Counted from the stretch's first letter, positions 23,298 through 35,457 are shown. The stretch: DNA of 64,000 bases from Torymus aiolomorphi (GCA_036365515.1 CM070877.1:64052522-64116521); one strand, 5' to 3'. Made by a program: numbers and translations. The notes: generated from the letters alone by a model not told the origin.

Positions 23298-25518
23298 CAA
23301 ACCGGAGAGGGGATCGACTGAGCGAAGTCACGGAGGCGCATAGGCGAAAAAAAGACGCGCCGCCACTGCGCCGCCACTGCGCCGGCACTTAAATTAACAC
23401 GCGCGCGCAACAGGTGGCCGCAGTACTCGACGCCTCGTTCTGCAGCGCACCTACCGCCGAGGAAGAAGCCAATCGGTAGGGCTCGGGTATTGTCCGGACC
23501 TCCTAATTGGAGCTTAGTATAGGAAGCCGGCGCGGCAGTAGTCCTTGAACATCACGTGAGGCCGACACTAGCACTACCGCCCTATTACCACCCTAGGAGT
23601 GAGAGAGAGTAAGAATTCGCGGCCGAGAAAGGAGAAGGAAATCGAGTGCGCGTCTTCTCCCCGCGACTATTCCGTCTCTAATAGTCGTGCTGGTAGCAAG
23701 CTGTTTTGAATAGAGCTATACTTTTGTGAACAGTTTTTCTGAGGTGCAGCAGTTGAGAAACAGAGAGAGAAATAGAGCGAGCTGGATAGTCAGAAGAAGT
23801 TCTTTTGAGCCTCTGTGTAGAAAGAGGAAGATTAGTAGGAGATATCGTTCGCCCTGCACGGCCCGAGAGTCTACGGTAAGAAATAAGTTGCTGTCGTCGA
23901 GTGGTCATTACTTTCGGCCCCCGACCCTCAAATTGTGTATATCTGTCCGTGTCACTAGCGGCAGCCCCGAGCGCGAAGAACCCTCTCTCGCGTGTGCGCG
24001 AAGTGCGAGTGCGTGTGGGCCAGCGAGCGGCCATTTTGAGTAATCGTGAATTGTTATTATTTCCACCGCCCATGTGTGAACAGGAACTACGAGACCACCG
24101 AGTAAATAAAGATGAAATTTAGCTTGAAATTAACTTCATAGTTTTTTTTTAGTTATTTGCGTTCTTTTCTCCTGTTCGTTGTCTGTGTCAGTGCGTTAAA
24201 GCTACGCGCAACCGTGTTCCTCGTTCCCCAAAACCCTTGTTGTATGTGTCGTGACGTTTCCATTTATCGCTAGTTGTCGCCGAGGGTACCGGCCGCCCCC
24301 AGGTCGTCACCGTGAAGCTACGCCCGAGATTCCGGGCAAGTCAGGGAGCAGCCGTGCAAAGGAGTAAGTGTCAGAAGCGCATTGCGCCGTGGCCTGGCTC
24401 CCTCCAAATTAAATTCGGTCACGTGAACCGCGCGCTTATGTTGAAGAGTTTATGGTAGAGTACGAGGTATTTAGGGACTTAGGGAGTCAGAACGCGAGAT
24501 TATAGCCCTCAGTGCGAGTTCAGACGTGGTGCTTAGGAGGCAGAAAAAGTGCCACGTCACAAATATTGCCAGCAACGTAGGGCCGGCACAAACTGTAGTG
24601 AAAGCGATAAGGAAATTTTAGTGTACGTAAACGACGCGAAGCGAGCCACGCGAGAGAGAGATTTTGTGAGTCGAGTCGATTCACACCAACCATACGTGAT
24701 ATATATCATTATCATTATTATTATATTTTATCGAATTGCAAAATTTTGTTGCTCGTGTGTGTGGAGAGAAGATAACGAGGCCCAGCGTTACTCACCGGAT
24801 AGTACGCTGCTGCAGTCAGCCATTTTGAGAAGCGAATTCTCAAGTCAGGCTGCCATCAGCTGGTGTCCCGGTTGCCCTGAAAGCCCCAATTTGTGGAAAT
24901 TTTGATTTTTCGCTGCGGCATTCGACGTGTGTCACCATTACCGCCCTATTACGCCCAGCACAATTTATAAAATTTTTTTTAATTATTTTTTTACGTCGAT
25001 TTTATGGATTTTGAAGAGTGCCATCATGCAGAAAAATTTTATCATACGTTGCTTATGTTTTCATCGCCGATTTTAGGGGGAAAAACAAGGTAATCACCAG
25101 AATAAATTTATATTCACATATATTAAAAATTTATATTTGTGCATATACCCCCAGATAGAGAAAAATCAAATACCACCGCCCGGTGAGACACGATCGGTGA
25201 CGTACAGGCTCAGCGAAGGCAAACCCTGCGCTGGCGTGTTTCGAGAAACAGAAGCCCTTTTTGGCTATACGGGAGATAGATATTAAGGATTTAAATTTTA
25301 GTTCTTGTTTTTCTCGTTTCCGCGTTCACGGATCCCTCCGAGCGACAGGAAAGGCGCGTTTGAGGCTGCCCGCGTAACTTTGTCTTTAAAATCCGACAGT
25401 CCATCTCCGCCTGCGCGCGAATTACTCCTAGATTGTAAATTACTGGAGCGAGCGGTTCAGGGGGCAAAGGCGAGACAGTGTATCAAACAAGTAAGGAAAT
25501 TCGACGAGAAGAAACCAA
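22489..25518. other. GC/GA-rich non-coding block, possibly 5' regions of two retroelements
   Basis: This stretch holds a CT-rich piece next to the ORF1 start (probable 5' UTR of the non-LTR element), an imperfect GA-rich zone (22915-23300) with a pure (GA)n tract at about 23248-23296, and G+C-rich sequence to 24400 with a possible AATAAA at 24104-24109. Open frames here are low-complexity Arg/Glu or Ser/Leu strings and I reject them. The part next to 25519 probably includes the leader, perhaps an LTR, of the gag relic. I could not find a matching LTR downstream. Confidence 0.45.
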
Positions 25519-28166
25519 AATGGATCCGGCCGACCATCAAAGGAGGATGAAAAAGCTACTGAAGATCAGAGAAGTGAGGGCCATGAACCTTAAGGTTCTA
25601 CACCTAACCCGTCGCCTAAAGAAGATGCTAAAGGAGAGATGCTAACAGGTGAGCCCCCGAGGGAATATCTTCGTACAATAAGACCAGATGCTGCGTGCCA
25701 GTTTAAGAGAAGCTGGATTGGGGCCCGGAGAGATATCATGGTATGAGGAGGACCAACGAGAGAGATCGGATCCAGACCGGGAGTCGACGAGTGAGGAAGA
25801 GATGGCTGAAACTCAGAAGCTTAAGAAACGAAGAGGCAGGAAGCCCAAACCGACCACGGAAGGCACCGAGGAGAATGGCGTGACGACGGAGGATGGGGCA
25901 AAGACGAGCTCGCGCCTGAACCAGATGGAGATCAACGAAATTGTGGGAGTAGTGGAGCCTGTTACCTCAACATCGGGGATAGTTGCAAGGGGAACATCTA
26001 CCGTCAGCTATTCGAGAGCCGCTCTGCCTACGATTGGAATATCTACCGGCAGTGATACGACTACCTCGTTGACTACATCATGTCACTACCATAGCCCGGT
26101 GGGGGGAGGCTCATCCCTTGCAGGGATTGCCCCACTGCATAAACGTTGCACCGAAGCTGCAGCGGTATTTGACGGGAAAGGCAAGACACTGGCAGATGAG
26201 CACGTTGGAGGTGCAATACCTACGCACCATAACCACGCCTTGCAGAGACACCGCCACGAATGTAAGCCCAGGACATGGAGTGTCATCTACACAGTCATCG
26301 TCGTCAAGTAACGCGCCCCGCCTCAGTCGCAGCACCCTCTGGGTCGGGAAGCCGAAAGCATCAGCACATCTCTCTGCCCGCCCGCACTACTGTCAGTTCA
26401 TGAGGGCTTATGAAGATGGGTAGAATAACGGAGAAGGGACGTCGAGTGAGGACGAAGAAGTCGACGCCTATACCAGCGCAAGGCTCACCCACATCGCCAC
26501 GAAACTTGCGAACTTTAAAATACGAAAAGGAGAGCATCACGAGCCAACGTACGTGCAAGGGCCGTCCGTAGTTCTGAACAAACCACGCCTCACGCCCCAG
26601 CGGAAGGACATCGTGACACCACGACGACGGATTCAAGAAAACTTCAACGAGGGAAGCAGGAGTCGCGATAAACCGCCACGAACGCCCAGGGAGAGCGAGT
26701 TCGAGGGACGAAAGACCACCGCTCGAACTTACAACAGCCGATCGCCGCCACGTGCTAGGTCGCAAGAGAGAAGAGAGGAGCGCAGCGGTGAAAGAAGGGG
26801 TTTGTCGAGTGACAGACAGAGTCGCCGTCGCAGGCGCTGCCCATCGGAGAGCAACTCGTCATCAGAGAGCAGCAAGGGCGATAGCTCGTCTAGCAGTGGA
26901 AGGAGCAGCGACGAAACGCATCGGAGATTGCGGCGCAGACGCGGAGACACTAGCCGCGATTGGAAATACCGACGGGAGGTGCAAGCCTTGAGGATCCAAT
27001 TCTCAGGAGAAGATAGAGACGGACCTGAAGAATTCATGACAATGTTATCAGCGTGGCGAAGGAAATCAAGCATGGCGGATAAAGACTTGTTGCGAGCCCT
27101 GCCGAGCATTTTAGCCAAGAGCGCGCTACGTAACTACACAAGATGATATCACCACGTGGTATGAGTTCAAAAAAGAATTCAGGCTGCAATTCATCGGTGC
27201 CTTGGACAAAAACCGACATCGAGGAGGAGTTACACGTTCGCACGCAGGCCAAGGGTGAAAATATCACCAACTTCCTGTCATGTTTCAGATATATCGTCGG
27301 CCATTTTAAACGCCCACCGCCAGAGAAGAAGTTGTTGAAAATCGCATACAAGAACATCATGCCAGAGTACCGAGCAGCCCTTTTGACAAGAATGTGACGT
27401 CGCTGCTGATGATCAAGGAATATGGAGTGAAGTTGGAATGCCAGATGGAGATAGACCGGAGACACCCACCGTCGAAGCCGAAGGATAAAATGAAGCTACA
27501 GGGAGCCGCGTTCGTGAAGAGCAGTCGTACTGCCAAAGTGGCAGCAACGGCCGAAGTAGGGGGAGTCACAAGCGACAGTGAGAAGGAAACGGCTGCCCGT
27601 GGTCCTCGAGTCAAAGGAAAAAGGAGTAAAAGGACCAAGGGAGAGAAGACGCAGGTGGAAGTCGCCATCGTGAAGGTGAAACGGCCACCAACTGTTCCGC
27701 CGATAACGACCCCACCACCACCGACGTCACCAACGAATAACGCCACCGCCCCACCATCGAGTAACCCCCGGTAACCTATGGAAATAACGACGGCGATCAA
27801 CGGCGAGGGAGGGGGAAATACGGCCGGGGACGAAACTACGGGCCCTCAGTAGACGGGGAAGCTCGTCGAAGCGACGACAACGCCCGATTCGTCGGGGCAT
27901 GTTACATCTGTGAGGAGATAGGCCACGGAGCGAATCGGTTTGACTTCGTCCGTGCCGACATCGTGCTAAAGGAGAGATGCAGCGACTCCTCGAGAAGAAG
28001 AGCAAGCTTACTACTAGCTAGCCCAGGAGCGGACGTCGAGAGGGAAAATCCGTCGCTACCAACGCCAGGCAGTTGTGCAGCACCGCTAAAGGAGGAAGGA
28101 TTCATGAAACGAGAGAGCGCTGTTGTGCCCTCTCCACCATATAAGACTCCACTATATATAACTTAG
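25519..28166 (+). pseudogene. Relic gag gene of an LTR retrotransposon, no pol
   Basis: The reading starts at an ATG (25519, MDPADHQRRMKKLL) and passes through several frames: 25519-25647, 25688-26311, 26553-27146, 27143-27397 and on to 28166. A charged Arg/Ser-rich region comes before the conserved part. The capsid-like segment (about 26990-27390) contains FSGEDRDGPEEFMTML, then TWYEFKKEF-type text, then EYRAALLTRM, the layout of the retrotransposon gag domain. A single zinc knuckle lies at 27900-27941 (CYIC, then EIGHGANR), but its last Cys is replaced by Phe. No protease or polymerase follows; the sequence stops next to a short core-motif element. I infer a Ty3/gypsy origin with the 3' half lost. 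Confidence 0.72.
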
Positions 28167-28168
28167 TA

Positions 28169-28508
28169 CACCGCTACCTTCCAGGACACCTACAGGTTTT
28201 CTGCAATAGAAGTAGGTATAAAACGTTAAACAGTATATAAGTGACTAAAGAAATAATATCCCTCAGGGTATTGACTAACACCACGACGCCTGCGGCGCCC
28301 CCTTTCAGTTCCGCAGTATTTTACGTTGATTTCGGAAAAATTTTACGGAAAAAAACGTGAAGAAAACCTAAATGTCCTGAATAATACAAAAATGTCCTGA
28401 AAGGTAGCGGTAAACATATTCCTAATTCAGTTCAGTCCTGAAAGCATGCAAATGTCCTGAAACATAGCGGTAAACCAATGAAAAATTCTGAAACATACGG
28501 TGAACAGA
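28169..28508 (+). repeat. Core-motif element, copy A
   Basis: The core starts GTGACTAAAGAAATAAT at 28241 and continues through TATTGACTAACACC and CGCCTGCGGCGCCC (to about 28300). The copy-specific motif TGTCCTGAAAGGTAGCGG appears inverted on the left (28170-28188) and direct on the right near 28371, 28391, 28433, 28451 and, weaker, 28486. Between the left motif and the core, CCTAC and GTAGG can pair. A TATATA tract follows at 28510. No protein is encoded. Compare copies B to E. Confidence 0.8.
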
Positions 28509-29267
28509 AATATATATATATACACGATGTCTCATTTTAATCTATGCAACAATATCTCCGAATGCAGGCCAGATACAGAAAAATGGTTCAGATGAAAATT
28601 ATTCGTGACGATGGGGGTCAACTTTTGGTCACCTTCAATTTGACCTTGAGATCATTTTTCAAGGTTATTTCAAGGTTAAGATCATTTTTTCAAATTAGAA
28701 CCCCTATTCCTGACGTCGGAATCGGATAGAGCGGGAAATTTTACGTCCAAAACCGTTCTTTAAACATTTTTTTGTGACCTCCACAAGGTTAAATCAAGGT
28801 CAAATGCTTAAAAATTGGTCAGAACGCGAAATTTCATAGTTGTCTCAAGCAGAACAAGCCTTGATAAACCCAACCAATCAAGAAATTTTTGTGGTCGCCA
28901 ATTGTGAATATGATGTTAGGTTTCTGTGGGGGGCGATGCGATGGAGGCTGAAATATCCCAAATGAGGTCATTTTGAATCACTATGAAAATCACTAAAAAC
29001 ACATTCTGAGAGCTTCAGGGGTCGCTGATTATAAATTCGAAGTCAGATGCGACGCTGGAGTACCACATGGAGATTGAATCGCTTTAAGTGGGATCAATTT
29101 TCCAATTTCCATGAAAATCGCTAAAAAATACTATCCTGGGAGTTTTCGCGGTCACTTATCTACAGAAGTTCCAGCAACATTGCTCTATAGGCTTTAAGCT
29201 CTTTTTGATAATACTGGGTCCTTACTTTTAGCGTTACCCAGAAACAACGACGCGGACGTAGTAAGGC

Positions 29268-29650
29268 CTGTTTCCTTTGGGGTGCTTGTTTACATGAGTC
29301 CACTTGCCTCTCACTGGGGTGCTTGTTTAACGTGAGTCCCCTTGGCTCTCACTGGGGTGCTTTTTTAACGTGAGTCCCTTGCCTCTCACTGGGGTGCTTG
29401 TTTACGTGAGTCCCCTTGCCTCTAACTGGGGTGCTTGTTTAACGTGAGTCCCCTTGCCTCTCACTGTGATGCTTGTTTAACCTTTTCGCTCCGGGACTGG
29501 TCCATATATGGACAAGCACTCCGTGTAGCGACTTGTCATAAGAAGTTCATTCACTTAAGTCATGAAATTCAGCTAAAATTCGAGGTCAATTTTAAAGGAA
29601 AAATCCCCGGAGCGAAAAGGTTAACGTGAGTCCCCTTACCTCTCACCATT
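29268..29650. repeat. ~40 bp minisatellite GGGGTGCTTG...GTGAGTCCCC (element 1)
   Basis: About six units of roughly 38-43 bp run GGGGTGCTTGTTTAACGTG, then AGTCCCCTTGCCTCTCACT. They are preceded by a conserved lead CCCAGAAACAACGACG (about 29233). The last unit is split by the small TTAA element. The same lead and unit occur in the two other mariner-like elements of the window. Confidence 0.9.
29481..29620. mobile_element. 140 bp piggyBac-type MITE in the minisatellite
   Basis: Perfect termini CCTTTTCGCTCCGGG and CCCGGAGCGAAAAGG are flanked by TTAA (29477-29480 and 29621-29624). Removing the element and one TTAA restores GCTTGTTTAACGTGAG, exactly the minisatellite unit. That is direct evidence of transposition with TTAA duplication. 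The ends begin CC, as in piggyBac elements. Confidence 0.93.
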
Positions 29651-29670
29651 ATTACTGCAGTTGATATTAT

Positions 29671-30727
29671 CTATCCACGGAGTACATGTTCAAAGTTACC
29701 ACCGTTGGCTCCCAGGCACAGGCGTAATCGCCGTTGGAAATGATCCACAGTCCTGAGCAACGTTGCTCTAGGAATGGATTCGCAAGCGATACGAATTCTA
29801 TCCATAAAATCTTCTCTTGTTGTAGGCCGTTGAGCAAAAACTACATTTTTTACGTACCCCCACAATAAAAAATCTGGTGACGTCATATCTGGTGAATTAG
29901 CAGGCCAGTTAACTGGAGCTCCTCGTCCAATCCACCTGTCATTGTACTTGTTGTTTAAAAATTCTTGAACGGTTCATGAAAAATGTGGTGCTGCACCATC
30001 TTGCTGAAGCCACATTCTTTGTCTTGTAGCTAGGTCGACGTTTTCCAAAAGTACTGGCAAATGATCTCTTATTAGCTCTAAATAGCTGTTTCTATCGACA
30101 TTTCGCTCAAAGAAATACGGATCTATCAAGTAACCATTGACACCACACCATTATGCTCCACCGATTTTGATGATCCATTGCTCTGTGCCAGTGAGGGTTC
30201 ACATCTGACCAATAATGGCAATTGTGCCTGTTCAGTCGCCCATCGCTACAAAATTTTGCCTCATCCGAAAAAAGGACGTATTTGAAAAAGTCTGGATCAT
30301 TTTCTATCATTCTTAAAGCCCAGTGACAAAATTCAATGCGCAATTGAATATGGTTATGCATTAGTTCCTGAACTAAAGTTATATGGTAGGCATGATAGTC
30401 AATAATTCTCAAAATCCTTGAAACCGTCGGACGGGAAATACCAATTTCTCTTTCAATTTGGCGTGTGCTAATATGCGGGTCGAGATGAAAAATTGCTAGA
30501 ATAGTCACGACACGAGCATCGTTTTCATCGTATTCGTGGTGCCTGCGCTGACGAATAAGGTGGCCACCGCGAGCTCTTTGAGTTAAAGATCTGATTGTCA
30601 AATCAGTAGAATGTCTCCTTTGTGGATGCAACTCAGCATACCGCCTAGCTGCTGCACGATAATTACCATTACATTGCCCTAAAACCATTATCATTTCAAC
30701 TATTTGATCAGCTGGATAATCAGCCAT
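29671..30727 (-). pseudogene. Mariner-like transposase, element 1 (broken)
   Basis: The gene starts at an ATG (30727) and ends at a TAG (29671-29673), about 350 codons. The N-terminal helix-turn-helix DNA-binding region covers about residues 1-110. The DD[D/E] catalytic pieces are FSDEAKF (first Asp), then QQDGAAPHF, then SPDMTSPDF with LLWGYVKN. A short deletion near 30142, inside a GTGTG slippage site, shifts the frame after VWC, and an in-frame TGA occurs near 29973. The spacing of the last two Asp residues (about 36 residues between) fits the broad IS630-Tc1-mariner group, but not classical DD34D or DD34E. It is inactive. Confidence 0.85.
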
Positions 30728-31174
30728 GATGTAACTTTACTTATAGACGAGACAATTGAAAAAGATTTAATTTTTAAAATATTGCGAACAAATAAACCTT
30801 CGTGTCTTGGAAATTTAACTTAAGGTACAAATTCAATACAAATTGTTGAAAATTCAATTCTTGCTTATTTTCAACAATGTAATAGTTAACACTTGTATTT
30901 TAACCTCTTACTTAGTTAATCTTCTTATCAATTATTTACTTTATTAATCTTGTTATTCCTTTGATAAAGATAAAAATTTCTTTTACTTTATATTTTTTAC
31001 GTAACGCTTATTCCCATAAAATCATGAATTTTCGTAAGTGGGAGGGTGATTTCTTGAGTTTTAATAAATATGGAAGGTGATGGCATAATTCTGGCCCCAG
31101 ATTCGGTTTTAGTACATCAAAATTCATAAGAGTTGATGGGTCTCGTGTTGGGTACAGATCCCTTTTTTATTGTA

Positions 31175-31296
31175 TCTGTGAAATATCCAGCTGATCAAAT
31201 AGTTGACATGATAATGGTTTTAGACCAATGTAATGGCAATTATCGTGCAACAGCTAGGCGGCATGCTGAGCTGTATCTACAAAGAAGACATCCTTT
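31175..31296 (+). pseudogene. Mirrored N-terminal transposase fragment (element 1)
   Basis: On the plus strand, opposite to the main transposase, this segment encodes YPADQIVDMIMVLDQCNGNYR followed by AELYLQRRHP. It matches the first ~40 residues of the transposase at 30727. It then runs directly into the right inverted repeat. It is a partial inverted copy, not a gene. Confidence 0.8.
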
Positions 31297-31687
31297 TATT
31301 GGTTGGGTATATCAAGGCTTGTTCTGCTTGAGACAACTATGAAATTTAACGTTCTGACCAATTTTTAAGCATTTGACCTTGATATAACCTTGTGGTGGTC
31401 ACGAAAAAATGATTAAAAAACGGTTTTGGACGTAAAATTTCCCGCTCTATCCGATTCCGAAGTCAGAAATAGGGGTTCTAATGTGAAAAAATGATCTTAA
31501 CCCTGAAATGACCTTGAAAATGATCTCAAGGTCAAATTGAAGCTGACCAAAGTTGACCCCCTTCGTCACGAACAATTTTCATCTGAACCATTTTTCTGTA
31601 TCTGGTCTGCATTCGGAGATATTTGGCTGCATGGATTAAAATGAGACACCGTGTGTGTGTGTGTGTGTGTATGTGTGTGTGTGTGTG

Positions 31688-31900
31688 TTATGTAGCCCAA
31701 GACTGTGTATTAGTACCTACAGCCCAGAGTTCCCTATAGCAAGTGACTAAAAAAATAATGGACCCTGGGGTTATAGACTCTAGGTCGGGCCGCATAAACC
31801 CCTATATTTAGGAATATTATGAAGCCCGGGCTGCATAATCAAAATCGGGCTCAATAAACCCCTATATATAATAAAACGGGCTTTATGAACCCCTTTCGAG
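31688..31900 (+). repeat. Core-motif element, copy E
   Basis: The core is GTGACTAAAAAAATAATGG at 31743, followed by ACCCTGGGGTTATAGACTC. The copy-specific motif CGGGCTGCATAA(ACCCC) appears inverted on the left (TTATGTAGCCC, 31688-31698) and direct on the right near 31785, 31834, 31854 and 31878. The G+C-rich CGCCTGCGGCGCCC block of copies A-C is absent, and GACTCTAG takes its place, as in copy D. A TG microsatellite lies on the left and TATATA on the right. Confidence 0.75.
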
Positions 31901-31923
31901 AAATGTATTATATGTATATATAT

Positions 31924-32902
31924 TGTAACAGGATGGCTAGTGGGGGAAAATCCCAACAAGCCACAGGCCAGCGATGTCCTAGAAAACAACGCGAAGATCG
32001 CACAGGAACTTCGCTTTCCAACTAATTGGATCGCTGAGTGAAAAGCGCGCGCTCGAAGAGTAAAGCGCGCCGCCGTTATGCTCAGATATGAAAACGACCG
32101 GCGGAGTCGTTTTCCCGCGGAGGCGGCAGTATCCGGGAGAAGGATAGGTTGTAATGAACAACGCGACGAGTAACTAGATATCACAGTATATTAAAATCAT
32201 TAATAACTACAAGCACAACGCACGTGCTGATTAGAACAAATGAGGTAGTTCGCGCGCGACCGTTAAGATTCAAACGCGCGAACGATACGGCGCGCGGCGA
32301 AGCTGCTATTCTCGCGAGCGGTGTTAAAGTACGGCGGGCGGACACACACCCTCACGTACACGGCACAGAAAGCTTGCACGGGGCGATTTCCATGCGAGCC
32401 TTTACAATGAACCCGTGAGAGGAGAGTAGAAAACTTACTTTAGGAAGGAGCAGCCGGTGCACTTGACTCTCTCTCGCTCCCTGTCGCTCGCACAGCAGTT
32501 GCGCTCTCTTTATCTCTCTCTCTTGCTCGCTGTATTGGGTCGGCAGACGGGCTGGCTGCCGGCTCGTCGCTCGCAGTCTCGTGCGGCTCACGCGGCTCGG
32601 GATCGCTCTCTCTCTGTCTCTCTTTCGCACGTACACTATATGCGGCGCCTCCACTACACTCGCGGGGTCTCACAAAGAACGATAGGATGGCGCGGACAAG
32701 TAAACTCAGGAGAGACACGGAGGAGATATTTTACGCGCGATGGCAGACACGAAGATGGCTGCCGTGACTTCTATAAAGCCGTAGCATTCGCGAGATAGTT
32801 CTAATCCGGTCAGGATGCTCGCGCGCTCGCGCCCCCGGTGAGCATGCCTGCTCGGCGCGGGTAATTCGAATCTCGAATTACCTAACTCACGCACGCGTTA
32901 CA
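31924..32902 (-). repeat. 3' LTR of the minus-strand gypsy element
   Basis: It matches 40552-41596 along its length. It lacks about 60 bp present in the other LTR after CAGGCCAGCGATG, and carries an extra CGGGATCGCTCTC segment near 32595. A C run at 32903-32911 abuts its end; on the element strand this is a G-rich polypurine tract, the expected plus-strand primer site. Confidence 0.9.
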
Positions 32903-33848
32903 CCCCCCCCCGCCAGACGCTGCTTACGGGACCGCGAGCAGCTCTGCCATCCATGGCCGTCGTCGTACCTGAAAATAAGGTTAATTCGGTGGAGCCTTTC
33001 GGGAAGGAATTTTGGACAAGGGAAGTATAAGAATCGGAGTCACCCATTATCTTTTTTTTTTTAATTTCTATTAAAAAAAAAAAACAAAAAAAAAGCCTGG
33101 CCTCTTCTATGCGCTCCTGCGCACGTGCCAGACGAGCCTCCTCCTCCTTCTGCAAGGATGCGCAGCGCAGCCTGGCGGCCCTGGCCTCTGCGGCGGCCGC
33201 GAGCTCTTCTCGCCGGCCTTGGGCCATTCCGACCCATTTGCCGGCTTGCCGCTCGTCGGCCTCACCGTGGCACTGGAGAAAATCCTCCAGTGCGGCCAGG
33301 GCAGCGTCCTCCGCAGCGCGCGAGGACTTGCTGAGGCGCCGCGCCTCCTCTAGAGCGTGTTCCACCGGGACCCAGGCCGCACCGACTCCATCGGTCGGTG
33401 CTTCTTTTGGGGCCTGGGTCGGAGCATCTCCTTCTTTTCCTTGTGCAGCCCGAGCCGCGCCGGCGTCAACTTCCGGCGTACAATGATGGGCTCGAGCCGC
33501 CTTCTCTTCGGAAACTTGGCCGGCACCAATCGGCTCGACTGGTGCTTCTTCTGGCCGAGCCCCGCTCTTCTCCCGCTGCTCCTTCGGAGGATGAGGTTGC
33601 CGGAGCGGGGACGGGCCAACGCCTGCGTCGGTTGGTCCCGACGGTCCCCTTCTTGGTTCCGGCGCCTCTAACTCCTCTATGACAAGTGTGGAGGGCTCTT
33701 CCACTGGCGGTGGTGCCTGTGTCACCGCGTCTATGCCCTCCACTACCTGCTCCAGGAAGTCAATGACGGCGGGGTCAGGGTTGCACTGGATTAATCCAGC
33801 AATCACCTTCTTCGCCGTCTCTGCTATTTCTGGAGGCAGGCCCTGCAT
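32903..33848 (-). CDS. Extra 3' ORF of the gypsy element, unknown product
   Basis: Between the end of pol and the 3' LTR a minus-strand frame is open for about 350 codons. Its first ATG is at 33848, just after a TTACCTGTTGCAG acceptor-like sequence, so it might be translated from a spliced RNA. The product starts MQGLPPEIAETAKKVIAG and is rich in Ala, Glu and Pro, with a likely coiled coil in its second half (ERIEEAR, AEARAARLR). It has no signal peptide or membrane span, so it is not a typical Env despite its env position. Long T and A runs at 33051-33094 cut into the frame, and the part after them may not be original. I do not recognise the protein. Confidence 0.5.
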
Positions 33849-33952
33849 ATCCTGCAACAGGTAAATTGACCCCGGAGATTGATGAGATTGAGGATCGGAA
33901 AACAAGGACGAATACGGGTTACTACGGACGGCACAATTTCTGGACGACACAG

Positions 33953-34502
33953 TCAGCGCTTTTCGGACACTCGGGTTCGACGGGGGCTAATTGGCCCGAC
34001 ATCGGCAGGTGCAGGCTTCTTCTTCGAGCCCTTTGGCCTCCCTGGGCCTCGCTTGGACTCTGTTAGACCGACCGCACGCGTAGGTCGGCCTTTGCTCGCA
34101 CGCTTTCCTGGCCTAACTAACAACGCGGTCTTACGAGGTGGACCGCGCCTCTTAGCCGTCGCCCGCGGCTGTACATTCCCCTGGTTAACTCTATTGTCCG
34201 CTGGCAAGTTACGTTCGGCTGAAGAGTCCCTCGGTGGTAGCGACTGGGCTACTTCTTGACTACTTTTGTCCAAGTAGTTTTTGGGCTCTTCTGCGGAGAT
34301 GTATCGCTTGAGTTGCTGCGCATGGACGGGACTGATCGTTCGACCATCCTCACCTTGGATCTCATAGGTGTTTTCGCCTAGAATATTCACAATCGTGTAG
34401 GGCCCCGCGTACTTCGGGGCTAATTTGGCAGAAATCTCCTCAGCTGCTGAGGATAGTACCTTATTTTCTCTCCATACACGATCGCCTAGACAGAATTCTG
34501 GA
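33953..34502 (-). pseudogene. C-terminal tail of pol (gypsy element)
   Basis: In the integrase frame, but after an in-frame stop near 34505, this segment encodes a short domain ending NILGENTYEIQGEDGR, the SH3-like end of many gypsy integrases. A Lys/Arg/Pro-rich tail follows, with GRPKGSKKK resembling an AT-hook. It ends at a TGA at about 33953. The extra 3' ORF starts just beyond. Confidence 0.65.
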
Positions 34503-34504
34503 GG

Positions 34505-35311
34505 TCAACGATGAGCGTCATAATATTTGGCTTGTCTCGCCTGCTCCGCTTGCGCGTCGGCCGCCGCCCGAACGTGCAATTCGCGGAGCTTGTCCATGCG
34601 CGCCACCCAATTATTTATCGCCTCTTGCTGCCCTTGCTCTTCGACTAACCTGTCTTCCTCCCGCCATAGTGTCTTCGGTGGGTCAGGCTGTCGACCGTAA
34701 ATGAGCATGGCAGGTATGTTGGTAGAGCTGTGTTCTGCCGTATTATACGCGAACGCCAGCTCGTTCAGATGCTCATCCCAGGACCGGTGATTCTCCTCAG
34801 CGTAAGACATGATCATGGTCTTCACCGTTCGGTTCACACGCTCGACGGGATTGGCTTGAGGGTGATATGGTGGTGTAAACGTGTGATGCACGTTTCTCTC
34901 TTTTAAGAATGCTTCTAAGGGTGCATTCTTAAATTCAGTCCCATTATCGGAGAGAAACACCTCGGGGACTCCGAACCGCAGACATACTCGTTCGTTGAGC
35001 TCTTTTATCACCGATTTGCCATCTGCGCTTTTTATCGGAATTACTTCGATCCAGCGTGTGAACAGGTCCTGAAAGATGAGAATGTATTCGTGGCCGTGCT
35101 TGGTTTTAGAGAGGGGTCCCATAATGTCGCTGGCCACGATTTGCCATGGACGCTGTGTTATACGACGTCCCATGAATCCTGCTGGAGCGCGCTGTTCGAT
35201 TTTGCACTGCTGGCAAATTTGGCACTGGTTCAGGTATCTGGCCACATCTCGAGACATGTGTGGCCAATAATACTTCCGCCTTACTCTCTCATGAGTTTTC
35301 TCGCGGCCCAA
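34505..35311 (-). pseudogene. Integrase of the gypsy element
   Basis: The zinc module is visible as HERVRRKYYWPHM then CQICQQCK. The catalytic core follows with ASDIMGPL, LSDNGTEF and NPVERVNR, giving D, D and E, and then FAYNTAEHSSTN and IYGRQPD. The start shown is arbitrary, because the frame continues from RNase H after a frameshift near 35600. A TGA ends it at 34505. Confidence 0.88.
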
Positions 35312-35457
35312 GTGCCTAGCAGTTGGAAAGTCATGGCATTCTCTCAGTACTTCGCGTCGCTTTCCGTGAGGGACTGCTAACTTCCATGCATCGTCGTCGC
35401 CGAGAGATTCGTCTATGAATTCATTAGAGTTGTACTTGTACAGTCTCCCCCCGCCAG

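Larger units (their letters stand above)
28523..31653 (-). mobile_element. Mariner-like DNA transposon 1 (long TIRs, inactive)
   Basis: The termini are CACGATGTCTCATTTTAATC and its inverse GATTAAAATGAGACACCGTG; inverted homology extends inward for about 350-400 bp on each side, to the shared words near 28880 and 31300. TA precedes the left end (28521-28522). The right end abuts a TG microsatellite, so the second TA is not clear. The element holds a minus-strand transposase pseudogene, a tandem GGGGTGCTTG repeat and a mirrored transposase fragment. Confidence 0.88.

Noticed and set aside
22744..23300. Several overlapping frames on both strands rich in Ser/Leu or Arg/Glu
   Set aside because: They are low-complexity products of GA/CT-rich DNA.
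32352..33682. Plus-strand frames over the gypsy LTR and 3' ORF
   Set aside because: They are shadows of LTR sequence and of the minus-strand ORF; composition is mirrored and no motif is present.
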